This document shows positions 47,294-57,300 of a stretch of 64,000 bases of DNA, one piece after another. The notes under the pieces are model-generated. The model had not been told where the DNA came from. It worked only from the letters and a program-made list of their open reading frames with translations, and did no database searches. Each line of letters opens with the position of its first letter. Position 1 is the stretch's first letter. A program made the translations under genes and the position numbers. Origin of the DNA: Bacillota bacterium (lineage in GTDB: Bacteria; Bacillota; Clostridia; Acetivibrionales; DTU013); contig JAEYOP010000016.1 of NCBI GenBank assembly GCA_023411575.1, forward strand, positions 248,001 to 312,000, in the 5' to 3' direction.

Positions 47294-47869
47294 CTATATA
47301 TCATACGCGAGAATGATCGCTTTCGCAATTTCTTTCATGGGAATGCCGCGGTCCATGCTTTGCTTCTGGATCCGCTTGAACGCTTCGCTTTCTGTCAGGC
47401 CGAGATTCATCATCAGCAGGCCTTTGGCCTTTTCGACCTCTTTTCTGGTATCGAGCCTGGTTTTCAGGGCCTCGACCTCCAGTTCCAGTTCCTTGATTTT
47501 CCTTCTTTCCTTGATCATCAGCTCCAGGGAGGCGGTCAGGAGCATCTTGTTCACCGGCTTGACCAGGCTGACAAAGCCGGATTCATCCCGGATATCGTCC
47601 AGCATGCCGTCCTGGTCGACGGTGGTAATGAGCATTACATCACAAATTTTATCCTCCAGCGCGACCCTGGATATTTCAAGACCGTTGGTCTGAGGCAGAT
47701 TGTACTCCAGAATGACAATATCCGGCTTCAGCGTCCTCATTTTCCGCAGGCAGTCCTGGCCCTCCTTCGATTGCTCGATTACCATGAATCCGGCTTCGGC
47801 CAATATCGTCTTCAATTTCAATATCAAAGCGTCACTACTCATTGCTATCATGATTCTGGTCGAATCCAT
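47294..47869 (-). CDS. NitR-like ANTAR antiterminator with a pseudo-receiver domain
   Basis: A 191-residue RNA-binding regulator. The C-terminal ANTAR domain is clear (VEKAKGLLMMNLGLTESEAF, then RIQKQSMDRGIPMKEIAKAI). A coiled coil (KIKELELEVEALKTRLDTR) links it to a receiver-like domain. The receiver lacks its key acids: the usual Asp-Asp is replaced in RIMIAMSSDA, and the phosphoacceptor Asp is Glu in DIVILEYNLPQTNG. Phosphorylation is therefore unlikely. ANTAR proteins prevent termination in leaders of nitrogen genes, and the glnA leader just upstream has matching hairpins. In Clostridium a NitR-type gene next to glnA is known. Confidence 0.9.
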   Translation of the reverse strand: MDSTRIMIAMSSDALILKLKTILAEAGFMVIEQSKEGQDCLRKMRTLKPDIVILEYNLPQTNGLEISRVALEDKICDVMLITTVDQDGMLDDIRDESGFVSLVKPVNKMLLTASLELMIKERRKIKELELEVEALKTRLDTRKEVEKAKGLLMMNLGLTESEAFKRIQKQSMDRGIPMKEIAKAIILAYDI

Positions 47870-47901
47870 ATCAACACCCTCTTTGCCCCATTAAATAAAA
47901 T

Positions 47902-47927
47902 GCAGCCGAACCCAAAGGTCCGACTGC
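47902..47927 (-). terminator. Hairpin terminator between glnA and the ANTAR gene
   Basis: A perfectly paired (with G-T pairs) 11-bp stem with a four-base loop, GCAGTCGGACC-TTTG-GGTTCGGCTGC, is followed leftward by ATTTTATTT. It should end most glnA transcripts and let some reading through into the ANTAR gene, which has no promoter that I can see. Confidence 0.7.
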
Positions 47928-48022
47928 ACCATCGCAGCGGTCTGCTGTTTTATCATAGCCTCATCGCGAAATATGAGAAGCACCTTGCCGGTACCCTCTT
48001 TTTTTATCTGAATGCTTCGTGC

Positions 48023-49357
48023 TTAATATTTCATCAGATAGGAGTCGATCTCCCACTTGGTGACCTTCGTCCTGTACTCATTGCACTCTTCCAGCTTCGC
48101 TTCCACATACTTTTCAAAAATGTGATTTCCCAGCACCTCTTTTGCAAAGCTGCTGGCGCTCATTTCCGCAATGGCCTCGTCCAGGCTCCCGGGCAGTTCG
48201 CCGATGCCTTCGGCGCGCCTCTCCTCCGGCGACATGTGGAAGAGGTTTTTATTGGAGGGCGCCGGGGGCTGAATCTTGTTTTCGATGCCGTCCAGTCCTG
48301 CCTCCAGAATCGCTGCCAGCGCGAGGTAGGGATTGCAGCTGGGGTCCGGGCATCTCAATTCCAGCCTTGTTGCAGAGCCGCGCGCCGCCGGAATCCGGAT
48401 CAGGGGGCTTCTGTTCCTGGCGGACCATGCGATATATACCGGCGCCTCGTAACCCGGAACAAGCCTCTTGTAGGAGTTGATCAGCGGATTCGTCAAGGCG
48501 GCGATGGAGCGCATGTTTTTCATCAGCCCGCCAATGAACCAATAGGCCTCCTGGCTCAACTGCAGGGGATCCTTTTCTTCAAAGAAAATATTTCTGCCGC
48601 TTTTAAACAGCGAGGTGTTCACGTGCATTCCCGAGCCTGCGATACCGAAAACGGGCTTGGGCATGAAGGTCGCATGCAGTCCGTGCCGCTGGGCGATGGT
48701 TTTGACGACCAGCTTGAAGGTCAGAATGGCATCGGCCGCGGTAAGGGCATCGGCATATTTAAAGTCGATTTCATGCTGGCCAGGGGCAACCTCATGATGC
48801 GACGCCTCCACTTCAAAGCCCATTTCTTCCAGGGCCAGGCACATGTCGCGCCTTGCGTTCTCTCCCAGATCGACGGGGCCCAAATCAAAATATCCGCCGT
48901 TGTCATGGGTAATCGTTGTGGGATTGCCCTCGCTGTCGGTGAGGAAAAGGAAGAATTCGCACTCAGGACCGACGTTATAAGTGTCGTAGCCCATTTTTGC
49001 CGCCTTCTCCAGCGTTTTGCGGAGCACGTACCGGGGATCGCCTTCGAACGGAGTGCCGTCCGGGTTGTATACGTCGCAGATCAGTCTGGCTACCTTGCCG
49101 GTTTGGGGCCTCCAGGGGAATATTACGAAAGTATTGGTATCGGGCCTCAGATACATGTCGGATTCTTCGATCCGGACGAATCCCTCTATGGACGAGCCGT
49201 CAAACATGCACTTGTTGTCGAGAGCCTTCTCGAGCTGGTCGGCGGTGATCGCCACATTTTTCAATGTTCCGAAAATGTCGGTGAACTGCAGGCGGATAAA
49301 TTTCACATCCTGCTCCTTCACCTGCCGGATTACATCTTCCTTGGTATACTTTGGCAT
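48023..49357 (-). CDS. glnA: Glutamine synthetase, type I
   Basis: A 444-residue enzyme making glutamine from glutamate, ammonia and ATP. The beta-grasp domain has [18 protein letters not shown] and the Mg-binding signature [17 protein letters not shown]. The ATP-binding motif is [18 protein letters not shown], and [13 protein letters not shown] follows. The length of about 444 and the absence of the tyrosine adenylylation insert suggest the GSI-alpha form of Firmicutes. ATG at 49357 is supported by GGAGTG. Expression is probably governed by leader antitermination with the ANTAR protein encoded downstream. Confidence 0.96.
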   Translation of the reverse strand: MPKYTKEDVIRQVKEQDVKFIRLQFTDIFGTLKNVAITADQLEKALDNKCMFDGSSIEGFVRIEESDMYLRPDTNTFVIFPWRPQTGKVARLICDVYNPDGTPFEGDPRYVLRKTLEKAAKMGYDTYNVGPECEFFLFLTDSEGNPTTITHDNGGYFDLGPVDLGENARRDMCLALEEMGFEVEASHHEVAPGQHEIDFKYADALTAADAILTFKLVVKTIAQRHGLHATFMPKPVFGIAGSGMHVNTSLFKSGRNIFFEEKDPLQLSQEAYWFIGGLMKNMRSIAALTNPLINSYKRLVPGYEAPVYIAWSARNRSPLIRIPAARGSATRLELRCPDPSCNPYLALAAILEAGLDGIENKIQPPAPSNKNLFHMSPEERRAEGIGELPGSLDEAIAEMSASSFAKEVLGNHIFEKYVEAKLEECNEYRTKVTKWEIDSYLMKY

Positions 49358-49393
49358 ATACAACACTCCTTCGAATTGAATTTCTGCAGGGCA

Positions 49394-49448
49394 TAAAAAA
49401 ACGCCTCAGGCAGGGTGCATTGAACCAGCCTGAGAACGTCGTTGTTCC
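49394..49448 (-). promoter_or_regulatory. glnA leader: ANTAR-type hairpin and terminator
   Basis: Reading leftward, a 5-bp stem GGAAC/GTTCT carries the hexaloop AACGAC (49433-49448), with A at position 1 and G at position 4, as required for ANTAR targets. It is followed by a terminator, CTCAGGC...GCCTGAG, with seven T (49394-49434). The loop of the terminator contains AATGCA, also A1/G4, a candidate second ANTAR site. The first hairpin and the terminator stem share two bases, so they are nearly exclusive. An ANTAR dimer holding both loops would prevent termination. Confidence 0.75.
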
Positions 49449-49477
49449 TGACATATCGTTATAACTATTTAACTTAT

Positions 49478-49512
49478 TGTGTTAATTATAACACAAATAT
49501 GCCATTATGCAA
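49478..49512 (-). promoter_or_regulatory. glnA promoter with overlapping dyad
   Basis: TTGCAT (49507-49512) and TATAAT (49485-49490) are 16 bases apart. A perfect inverted repeat, TGTGTTA-ATTA-TAACACA (49478-49495), covers the -10. A repressor bound there would block the promoter. It resembles, but does not fit, the GlnR consensus. Confidence 0.65.
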
Positions 49513-49555
49513 TACGGATTTTCCTGTTTTGCGGGTTTACAGCTTTTAACAGCCT

Positions 49556-49714
49556 TTATTCCTTTTCAAACATATCCTTGCCGACTCCGCAGATCGGGCA
49601 GACCCAATCCTCCGGAATATCTTCGAAGGGGGTTCCCGGCGCGATGCCTGCCTCAGGATCTCCGATGGCGGGGTCATAAACATAACCGCAAGCTGTGCAT
49701 ACATACTTTTCCAT
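49556..49714 (-). CDS. Rubredoxin
   Basis: A 52-residue electron carrier of anaerobes with a single iron held by four cysteines. The protein begins [20 protein letters not shown] and contains the second cysteine pair in [13 protein letters not shown]. The spacing CxxC-Gly-Tyr and CPxCG is diagnostic. ATG at 49714 lies behind GGAGAGG. It is read in the same direction as glnA but probably independently. In anaerobes rubredoxin often serves detoxification of oxygen and superoxide. Confidence 0.96.
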   Translation of the reverse strand: MEKYVCTACGYVYDPAIGDPEAGIAPGTPFEDIPEDWVCPICGVGKDMFEKE

Positions 49715-49823
49715 ATACTGTCCTCTCCATTTCAAAAGTATAGTGTTCTTCCCAATCTATTTTACCAAAGATTGATAGATTATAAAACTATATTCCCCAT
49801 GGAGCGTTTCTGTAAACACAAAA

Positions 49824-50351
49824 CTAAAATTTTTGCCTTCCCGCCGTCCCTTTCCCGCCGAATAATACGATCAGACCGATTCCGATCAGCACCGCGGGAA
49901 CGATATACGGCTTCGTGCTGAATCCCAGCAGATCGTCTGCAGAAAATGCAATAAAGCAGATGACCGACAGGCCGCCGAGAATGCCTATGGGGATCAGGAG
50001 TCCCCGGTCCCTGTTGCCGAACGCATACAGCTCAAAAAGTCCAAAGGCGATGGAGAAAATGTAAACCGGCCATGCGATGCCCCATCCGCCAAAGAGCATG
50101 TTCACCTGGAGCGCGGAGCCCAATACAAGCAATATGCCTCCGGGGACCAAAACACCCGGATCGTTCCTTTTCCCGGTAAAATAAGAGAAATGGAATATCA
50201 ACCCAAGCAGCAGCAGTATCGTGGGCCAGAAACGTCCGAGGATGTACCAGATGTTAATGTGGAACGGCCCAATAATATTCAAATTCCTCAAAAGAAACAG
50301 CGCGCCAAGTATAATGAAAATGCTTCCAAGCACCTTACCCGTCCTGTTCAT
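49824..50351 (-). CDS. Multi-pass membrane protein (LiaF/DUF5668-like)
   Basis: A 175-residue protein consisting almost entirely of hydrophobic segments: about six membrane helices with short loops, including TGKVLGSIFIILGALFLLRN and PTILLLLGLIFHFSYF. The pattern GxxxIxxGxxxLLxN near the start resembles the membrane part of LiaF-type and DUF5668 proteins, which influence envelope stress signalling; this similarity is by eye. ATG at 50351 follows GGGAGG by seven bases. No paired kinase is nearby. Confidence 0.75.
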   Translation of the reverse strand: MNRTGKVLGSIFIILGALFLLRNLNIIGPFHINIWYILGRFWPTILLLLGLIFHFSYFTGKRNDPGVLVPGGILLVLGSALQVNMLFGGWGIAWPVYIFSIAFGLFELYAFGNRDRGLLIPIGILGGLSVICFIAFSADDLLGFSTKPYIVPAVLIGIGLIVLFGGKGTAGRQKF

Positions 50352-50496
50352 GCTAAAACCTCCCAAATATCTCGTTACGACGCATTTTGTTCGTCTATAA
50401 TATTATAACGAATAATGAGCAAAATGTCTGAAATATTTGAAGAGACCTGTGAAGGGATGGCCGAATCATAAAAACGGATTCGGTCATTCCTAAAGC

Positions 50497-51114
50497 CTAT
50501 GCCTGGACATATTTGGGCTCCGTTTTTTCCGAAGCCGGATACTCGCCGTCTTTTTCCAGTCTCCACAAAACGTAGCGAATCCCGGCCGCTACCAGGTCGG
50601 CAATTTTCATCACAATGTGCAGCCTTGTGTTCTGAAGCACGAGAAAGTCCATGAAACCGCCGAAGTTGACGATCCCCGTTACATACATGTTTCCTACCGG
50701 CGCCAGTTCCTTGTTTACCCCCGACCCGGGCTTGATGGGACCTTCCCCCATGCTGATGTAGCCGACATGATCCATCCTGCCCAGGCATGCGTCAATTGCG
50801 ATGATAAAAGGATCGCAGCAGCTTTTGAATATGCCGCTCATGACCTCTTCCAGGTTCTTTGCATGTACGGGGTTCTCCAGGTTGCCGTAGACGTACACGC
50901 CTCTATACCTCAGGCTGGCAATCTTGTAGCCTATCAGCGGACCAAGGCTGTCTCCCGTGGACCTGTCCGTCCCTATACACACGAAAACCAGGGATCTGTA
51001 CCCGTTTCCGAACGCCCTGGTGATATGCCCGTAAAGCTCATCCGTAAAGCTTTTAAAGGCGGAAACACTGTTAATATTGATATATTGCTGGCTCTCTGCC
51101 GCTTTGTGAAACAT
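50497..51114 (-). CDS. YyaC-like sporulation protein (germination-protease-like fold)
   Basis: A 205-residue protein of the DUF1256/YyaC family, related to the Gpr spore protease and made during sporulation. Motifs are VFVCIGTDRSTGDSLGPLIG with conserved acidic residues, DPFIIAIDACLGRMDHVGYI and GPIKPGSGVNKELAPVGN. ATG at 51114 is preferred because GGAG lies six bases upstream; the frame is open for 16 more codons. Its presence supports a spore-forming host. It is divergent from the PP2C phosphatase gene. Confidence 0.88.
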   Translation of the reverse strand: MFHKAAESQQYININSVSAFKSFTDELYGHITRAFGNGYRSLVFVCIGTDRSTGDSLGPLIGYKIASLRYRGVYVYGNLENPVHAKNLEEVMSGIFKSCCDPFIIAIDACLGRMDHVGYISMGEGPIKPGSGVNKELAPVGNMYVTGIVNFGGFMDFLVLQNTRLHIVMKIADLVAAGIRYVLWRLEKDGEYPASEKTEPKYVQA

Positions 51115-51245
51115 TGAACGCTCCAAGTCGTTTTTACTATAGTATTTCCGCCGCCCCGGCAATTATTACAAATTGAAAATATTGCCCCGTTCCCATATTT
51201 AAAACTGTACAAAATAAATTTACTTAGTACGGAATTATTGCTATT

Positions 51246-52373
51246 ATGTTAATAGAGGGAGGTGGAATTACGGAATCTTTCAAGCAAAGCAGGCCGTTTA
51301 TCGAAGATATCATGGACGGCATGTTCGACTGGGTGAGGGTACTTGACACGCATGACAATGTCATTTACATGAATAAGGCGATGAAGGACAGTCTCGGCTC
51401 CGATCTGATCGGCAGCAAATGCTATCATATAATCGGACGCTCCGAGCCGTGCGCGAATTGCATTTCGAGACAGGCGGTTTTTGACGGCGCCTGCCATGAG
51501 AAGGAAGAGTATATCCATGACAGAGTATTTTCCGTAATGAGCTCCCCCGTACGAAACGAGGAAGGGAAAGTCATCGCCGCCGTCGAGGTGTTGCGGGAAA
51601 CGACACAACTGAAGCAGCTCTATCAGGAAATGCAGGTGCAGAACGATCAATTCAGACTCGAGCTGGAAATGGCCAGGAAGCTCCAGGCAAGCCTTTTGCC
51701 GGGACCCATTACGGATCCGCGGATAGATTTCTCGTTTATTTATATGCCCTGTGAATCGCTGGGCGGCGATTTTCTAGATATCTTTAAAATCGACGATTCC
51801 CGTATCGGGCTGTATATTGCGGATGTTTCCGGGCACGGAGTGCCCGCTTCCCTGTTGACGGTATTCCTCCGGTCAACGCTGGATAAAAAACAGTCTTCTC
51901 CGGCCAAAGCGCTGGAGGCCCTGTATCATGAGTTCAACCAGAGCAAATTGGATGAAGAGCTTTATATAACGATTTTCTATGCCATTGTCGATCTCGATCA
52001 TAAAACAATGGTGTACTCCAATGCCGGCCTGAATTGCATCCCTCTGGTATACAGTTCAAACCGGTTTGACCTGCTCAGGCTCCCGGGCATTCCCATCAGC
52101 AATTGGACGGACCGGCCGGAATACGTCGACGGCACGGCAACCCTGCAGTCCGGCGACAAACTGTTCCTTTATTCGGATGGCATCCTCGAAATGAAAAATA
52201 AGGACGGCGAGCAGTACGGCGAGGAAAGACTGCTCGAAATCATGATGAATGACCGTCTGAAGCCGAAGCAACTGCTTCTGAACATCAAGAAGTCCGCCTT
52301 CCAGTTTGCCGGCATCCGGTCGTCCCGCCAACTCCAGGACGACGTTACCATGGCCCTGCTGGAGATCAAATAG
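51246..52373 (+). CDS. PAS-domain PP2C (SpoIIE/RsbU-type) serine phosphatase
   Basis: A 375-residue signalling phosphatase. Residues about 15-115 form a PAS domain (WVRVLDTHDNVIYMNKAM) with cysteines in EPCANCISR that may bind a ligand. A coiled coil leads to the SpoIIE/PP2C catalytic domain with metal-binding aspartates in ESLGGDFLDIF, VSGHGVPASLL and QDDVTMALLEI. Such enzymes dephosphorylate anti-sigma-factor antagonists. The ATG at 51246 has no ribosome site, whereas GGAGGT lies just inside the frame, so translation may start at a non-ATG codon near 51267. The gene end overlaps the convergent ligase gene by eight bases. Confidence 0.88.
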   Translation: MLIEGGGITESFKQSRPFIEDIMDGMFDWVRVLDTHDNVIYMNKAMKDSLGSDLIGSKCYHIIGRSEPCANCISRQAVFDGACHEKEEYIHDRVFSVMSSPVRNEEGKVIAAVEVLRETTQLKQLYQEMQVQNDQFRLELEMARKLQASLLPGPITDPRIDFSFIYMPCESLGGDFLDIFKIDDSRIGLYIADVSGHGVPASLLTVFLRSTLDKKQSSPAKALEALYHEFNQSKLDEELYITIFYAIVDLDHKTMVYSNAGLNCIPLVYSSNRFDLLRLPGIPISNWTDRPEYVDGTATLQSGDKLFLYSDGILEMKNKDGEQYGEERLLEIMMNDRLKPKQLLLNIKKSAFQFAGIRSSRQLQDDVTMALLEIK

Positions 52374-54198
52374 GGCAGGAAGTTTCCATTGCCGCCGGCT
52401 GTGCAGGCTGTCTGGATTTTAAGATTCGTTGGTTAAAGCCAATACAGGCACCAAATAATATCCAGAATACCGGTGCCGTTGACATATTACTATCTGTGAA
52501 TAAGCCTGCTATCAGATATCCCGGGATGGCCGCACAGATTAATAGGCTGTAAATCAAAATACTATTTGAGGCATAAGTTACACTACAGACTTTAACGCAT
52601 GAGTGGAAGAAAATAAATAAGAGAAAAAGCAATGCTAACAATGCCGGGCATCCTAAATTTATTGCAATCTGCAAATACATATTGTGGGGCTTGTCCACAA
52701 AAATATTTGCATCATACAGGAATTTCAACTTTCCGAGATAATCGTTCTGGGGAAAATACAGGGCATAAGTATCCGGGCCATGTCCGATGAGCAATGTTTT
52801 TTTAAGAAGGGGCAGCGATCTGGACCAAATATATCCGCGGCCGGAAGCAAAACGCTCCATCCCCTTAAATCCAAAGCTCTCAATTTGTTCAATATTGATC
52901 ACCCTGCCTTTTGAATCAAGTGGCAGGAACATGTTCTTATCAATGCCAAAGAGCAAAAAAGATTTGTCCTTCATTATGTTGAGGACATTATCGGAAATTT
53001 GTATAGTGTAGCCATTATATCGCTCATCTGTGAAGATATACGTATTGGATTGGGATGCTGAACCTGCAAGATCAAGGGGCCGCTCATTTTCATCATTGAA
53101 AGACAGGCTATTCTCCTGCACTATTGCACGAAGCTCGGTTTTTTCTGTAAATAGATATAGCCTATTCCCTTTCAGATAGATCTCTCGGATTTTATCTGTC
53201 TCAACTGCAGTATGTTTAAAATTCCCGGGAGTTATCAAAGATTCAAACCTTTGCAGAATGCCCCTGTCACTCTGAAATATCATTAATGATGTAATTGGAA
53301 TAAAGGAAATCAAAAGTATTGAAAAACGCTTCCAATTGAAAACCTTTTTAATTAACAGGATGGAAACAGTAAAGATTGCACCTGCTGCCGCACCCGCATA
53401 TGCACCTCGGGAATACGATCCCAGTAAACAGGCAAATGTCAGACAACTATATAATAGTGATAATATCAAGTATAATCTCTTGCCCACTGTCAGTGCAAGC
53501 GCCAGCGAAAATGGAAATAGCATAGCCATATAAAAGCCAAAAGTATTACTGTTAAAGAGTGTTCCATATATTGCATTCCCATATTGGATGTCCGCATTGT
53601 TGGCATATTGCAATACGGCAGAGCCCTTCTCTGCAAGGCCCAATAGTAAAATGTTTTTTGCAATTGGGGTTTTTAAAGGATCCATTCCAGCAAACTGGAA
53701 TATGCCACACAGGCAGATGACCACTGAAGAAGCAATCATGCAGGCCAGTAAAGCTCTTATTTTTTCAGGCTCATTCAGTAGTAGATAGGCCGCCATGAAC
53801 AGCATAAGATACGCCAGAATTGCCAGCAGGCCTTCATATCGTTCCGGGAAACCGAAGATTGATACGTTCTTATATTCCGAGAATACAGTAGAAAGAATTG
53901 CGCCTAGTGCTATGATAATAACAGGCATATATATAACGGAGTAATTAGTAATTATATTACCCTTTATAACACCAACCGAAAGCAAGGCTAACATAAGCAC
54001 AGACAGCACTATAAGTGATATGCTTTTATAGTATGAAAAAAAGTCTGTATCGGTATTGCCGGTAGGCAGTAAATCAATTAGGGAGCTATCTACCGGTATT
54101 GTACTTAGTTTTACGATAAGCGGTACAAGTCCGATCGTCAGCAACAAAGGTAATACATATATTATCGAAGTCTTGTCTGATAAAGCTTTAGTTCTCAA
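52366..54198 (-). CDS. O-antigen ligase-like membrane protein
   Basis: A 610-residue polytopic protein of the Wzy/WaaL O-antigen ligase family, with about 11-12 membrane helices. The conserved core LLGSYSRGAYAGAAAGAIF contains the Ser-Arg-Gly typical of the family, and a long extracytoplasmic loop (about residues 320-470) ends near LIGHGPDTYALYFPQNDY and NMYLQIAINLGCPALL, where the catalytic histidine is expected. It would transfer or polymerise a surface glycan. It is AT-rich. TTG at 54198 follows GGAGG. The large SLH protein gene lies just upstream, so S-layer glycosylation is a reasonable guess. Confidence 0.82.
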   Translation of the reverse strand: MRTKALSDKTSIIYVLPLLLTIGLVPLIVKLSTIPVDSSLIDLLPTGNTDTDFFSYYKSISLIVLSVLMLALLSVGVIKGNIITNYSVIYMPVIIIALGAILSTVFSEYKNVSIFGFPERYEGLLAILAYLMLFMAAYLLLNEPEKIRALLACMIASSVVICLCGIFQFAGMDPLKTPIAKNILLLGLAEKGSAVLQYANNADIQYGNAIYGTLFNSNTFGFYMAMLFPFSLALALTVGKRLYLILSLLYSCLTFACLLGSYSRGAYAGAAAGAIFTVSILLIKKVFNWKRFSILLISFIPITSLMIFQSDRGILQRFESLITPGNFKHTAVETDKIREIYLKGNRLYLFTEKTELRAIVQENSLSFNDENERPLDLAGSASQSNTYIFTDERYNGYTIQISDNVLNIMKDKSFLLFGIDKNMFLPLDSKGRVINIEQIESFGFKGMERFASGRGYIWSRSLPLLKKTLLIGHGPDTYALYFPQNDYLGKLKFLYDANIFVDKPHNMYLQIAINLGCPALLALLFLLFIFFHSCVKVCSVTYASNSILIYSLLICAAIPGYLIAGLFTDSNMSTAPVFWILFGACIGFNQRILKSRQPAQPAAMETSCPI

Positions 54199-54235
54199 GC
54201 TACGCCTCCTTACTTGGAATATTATAACATACTCT

Positions 54236-54272
54236 GGTGAAAAACAAGAAGGAGCTGTCTATCAACAGCCCC
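54236..54272 (-). terminator. Terminator after the SLH protein gene
   Basis: Reading leftward, GGGGCTGT and ACAGCTCC form an 8-bp stem around TGATAG, followed by TTCTTGTTTTTC. It lies 70 bases beyond the stop of the SLH gene and before the ligase gene, so the two are probably separate transcripts. Confidence 0.75.
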
Positions 54273-54343
54273 ATTTCATTTTGCAAACCGTAGCCATTGC
54301 TACATCTGCCATTCAAGGATAAATAGAATATCGTATTTCAAGT

Positions 54344-57300
54344 CTATTTGGGTGTAAGATATTTTACTTCTGATGTTTCAAACCAATTATGGTATTCACT
54401 TTTATCCCTGGTTACACCCATGGGGTGCAGTTGGATTCTATATTCTTTCCCAGATTCCAGACCGGATATCAGCAATTTTGTAAAACCGGCAGCAAGGCTG
54501 CCGCCATTTATTGCTGATATTGACGTAGCTTGGACTATAACAGCATTCGTATCTTTTACGAGTTCTAATTCCAATGCGAAGTTTTCAGCTGTTGTAGTCA
54601 TTAATTCTGAGAATTCAATGATAATTCCACCTGCCGTTGCAGTAAATGACTTCACTTTGGCCCTGACGTTATCCGATACGGGTACTGAACCGGATACCAA
54701 AATTCCTAATTTTGTGGTCAGTTCAGCACCATAAACGTCTTTCGTTAGGCTACTGTTCAAAACATGAAGATATATATTGGCAAAGTCTGTTGGCATATCC
54801 CGGTCTAAAGTGGCAACAACCTTCTTACCGTCTATAGACATAAAGACAAATATGGCTGCAATAGGGGACGTTGGAGAGGTTCCGTACCTTAGTAAAAAAG
54901 TCCCTGGAGAGCATAATCCAATTTCTTGATTGAATTCCAATTCTACCTTATTTACTGCAATTGCCCTGACAGCTGTGACATAGGGACCTCCATCGTAAAA
55001 CGGTGATACAACCGCAGGGATTATAGTATTGCCTGCCACATCCTTTACATTCTGAACAGAAAACGAGAGACCGGCATCTGCAGCAGCCTTGCCGCCCTTA
55101 ATCCGAATTTTAACACTCTTATTATCCGACGTCACAGAATCAACGGATACATCATTGCCGTACGATGATAGTAGTGTATCTGCATAATAAGCCCCTGCTG
55201 CCGTAGTAACCTTATAATTGTTCAAGTTTCTTATTGTATCGGAATTCATGGCTTCAGAGAAGTAGAATGTAATCATATCATTGTCCGCTGTACTTCCTGC
55301 TTTTGCAACATAGTATGATGCAACTGTCGGATTTTTCGTATCATATGCCCGGAACGTACTTGGAGAAATATCAATAGCCAATAACGGCAAATGCTGTGAC
55401 GACGATTCTGTCACCCCTCCAATCTGCAGTTTGACCATCTTCGCATCTGTATTATCAAGCCCAGTGCCTCCCGCCGAAGCAGGTATGACTACTTTCATAG
55501 AACCAACCCAATATGCCCCCGAGGCTGTTGTGGACAGATCAATACTGCTTCCCAGTTGATACCCATCAGCCTTATAAATCTTTACGACACCTTCTTTTTG
55601 AACAGGCTCATTGAAAACCAGCGAAATATCATTTCTGTTTGTGATTGATACCGATACAGACGGGTAAACGGCATCACTCCATATGGTAAATTTCGTATCA
55701 TTTGAGTACCCGGCATTAATTCCCCCAATAACTACCATCCTGGCTTTGTACCTTGTATTCAAGCTAAGTCCGGTAATAGAAGCAGTCGTCGTAGCATTGG
55801 TTATAGCAGTTTGTACTGTTGCATCCTGCCAAGTATTTGTTCCGTCATTCTTAACTTCCGTTATTTGAATTTTTGCAGAAGTCATCCCTGTTCCCGGCGC
55901 AGTAAAACTTAAGGATGCGGCAGTTGGTGTATAATGGACGATCGAAAAATCCTGGATATTGCTTTGCGTAACTACTTTAACCGTATTGGAATCACCATCG
56001 CAAAAACCGCCACTTACAGCAAGCTTAAATAAATATTCCGTATTGGGTGAAAGGTCAATACACCTTACATCTGTGGAATCTGGTGTGATAAAAGGATCTG
56101 CACTGGATTCCATCCATGTATTGCCATTATCTGTCGATTGTTTGATTGTTAAGGATTTGGCTCCGATTATTTCTGTGAAACTGAAGACGGCTGAAGTATT
56201 TTTAACCGAGATGCAGGCAAAATCCGATACCGGCCCATATGCAAACATATCAACGGCATCCGAATATCCCACTGCACGAACCGCTATCTTATATTTACCC
56301 GGATCTTTAAAAACATCTTTTTTTATTATGATCTTGGACATGCCGACTGTAAACACTGGAGCCGGATCATTTATAAGGTACCGATTATGTGATAGGCCAT
56401 TATATACATCCAGTGCATAGATAGAATTCCTCCAATGGAGGTCATCCGAAAAGGATAGTGCAATATCATTGTTTGCAATATTATCTGCAAAGCCGGCTAA
56501 TAATAACGGTGATTTCTTATTTGTATGCACAACTGCAACGTTTGACTCACCTGCATTGATTCCACCGGTTACCTCCAGTTTAATCTGATAATCCGAGTCG
56601 GGTAGTAAGCCCCATATATTAAAACCCGGTTTAAAAATACCGTCTTCCATATGACAGGTAACCCATGCGCTCGTGCCTGTTCTATATTTGAGCACAACGG
56701 ATTCCGGCGCGATTGGTGCCGTCCAATTAGCAACGATTCTATCATTTTCGGGGTAGCAGGCAAGATCCGTAACCGTCGAAACAAGATTCATCGATACCTG
56801 TTTCGCTTCAACAAGCAGTGCAGAATCAGCCTCATTATCCATTTTACTATTTATATGGAATAGCAATGATCTTTCAGAAGCAGGCATAACCTTCTCTTTA
56901 AGTATGAAAGTACAAGGCGCACATGAAAGATCAACATTCCTTATTGTTACCGTATTCCCGGAATTGCTGATATTTTCTTGCTTTAGCTTAAATTCTTCTC
57001 CGGAAGTACTATAATAAAAATCATTTGTGTCCGCTTTAATTTCATTCGGCAGATTGAAAACCACTGTCTTGTTTTGCGTTCTTTTTGCAGGTGAATACTG
57101 GATGTTTATAGTTTTGACAGTATTAATCGTAGCTTTAGCCGGTTCAATAGATGCATGCTGCAATTGCTCTTCAGTGGCAACAATAACATCAAAAGTAGCA
57201 GTCGAACTTTTATAGCCTGACCTGGAAGCTGTTACGGTAATTTCAGTCAACCCGGTTTTTATGCCTGTAATCGAGCCAGATACAGAATCAACAGACGCAA

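Noticed and set aside
47102..49396. A 764-codon open frame on the plus strand
   Set aside because: It runs antisense through the AlbA_2 start, the ANTAR gene and glnA. The real genes have clear motifs and ribosome sites.
49478..49495. GlnR operator at glnA
   Set aside because: The dyad is 18 bases with T where GlnR needs A at position 5, so I kept it only as an unassigned dyad.
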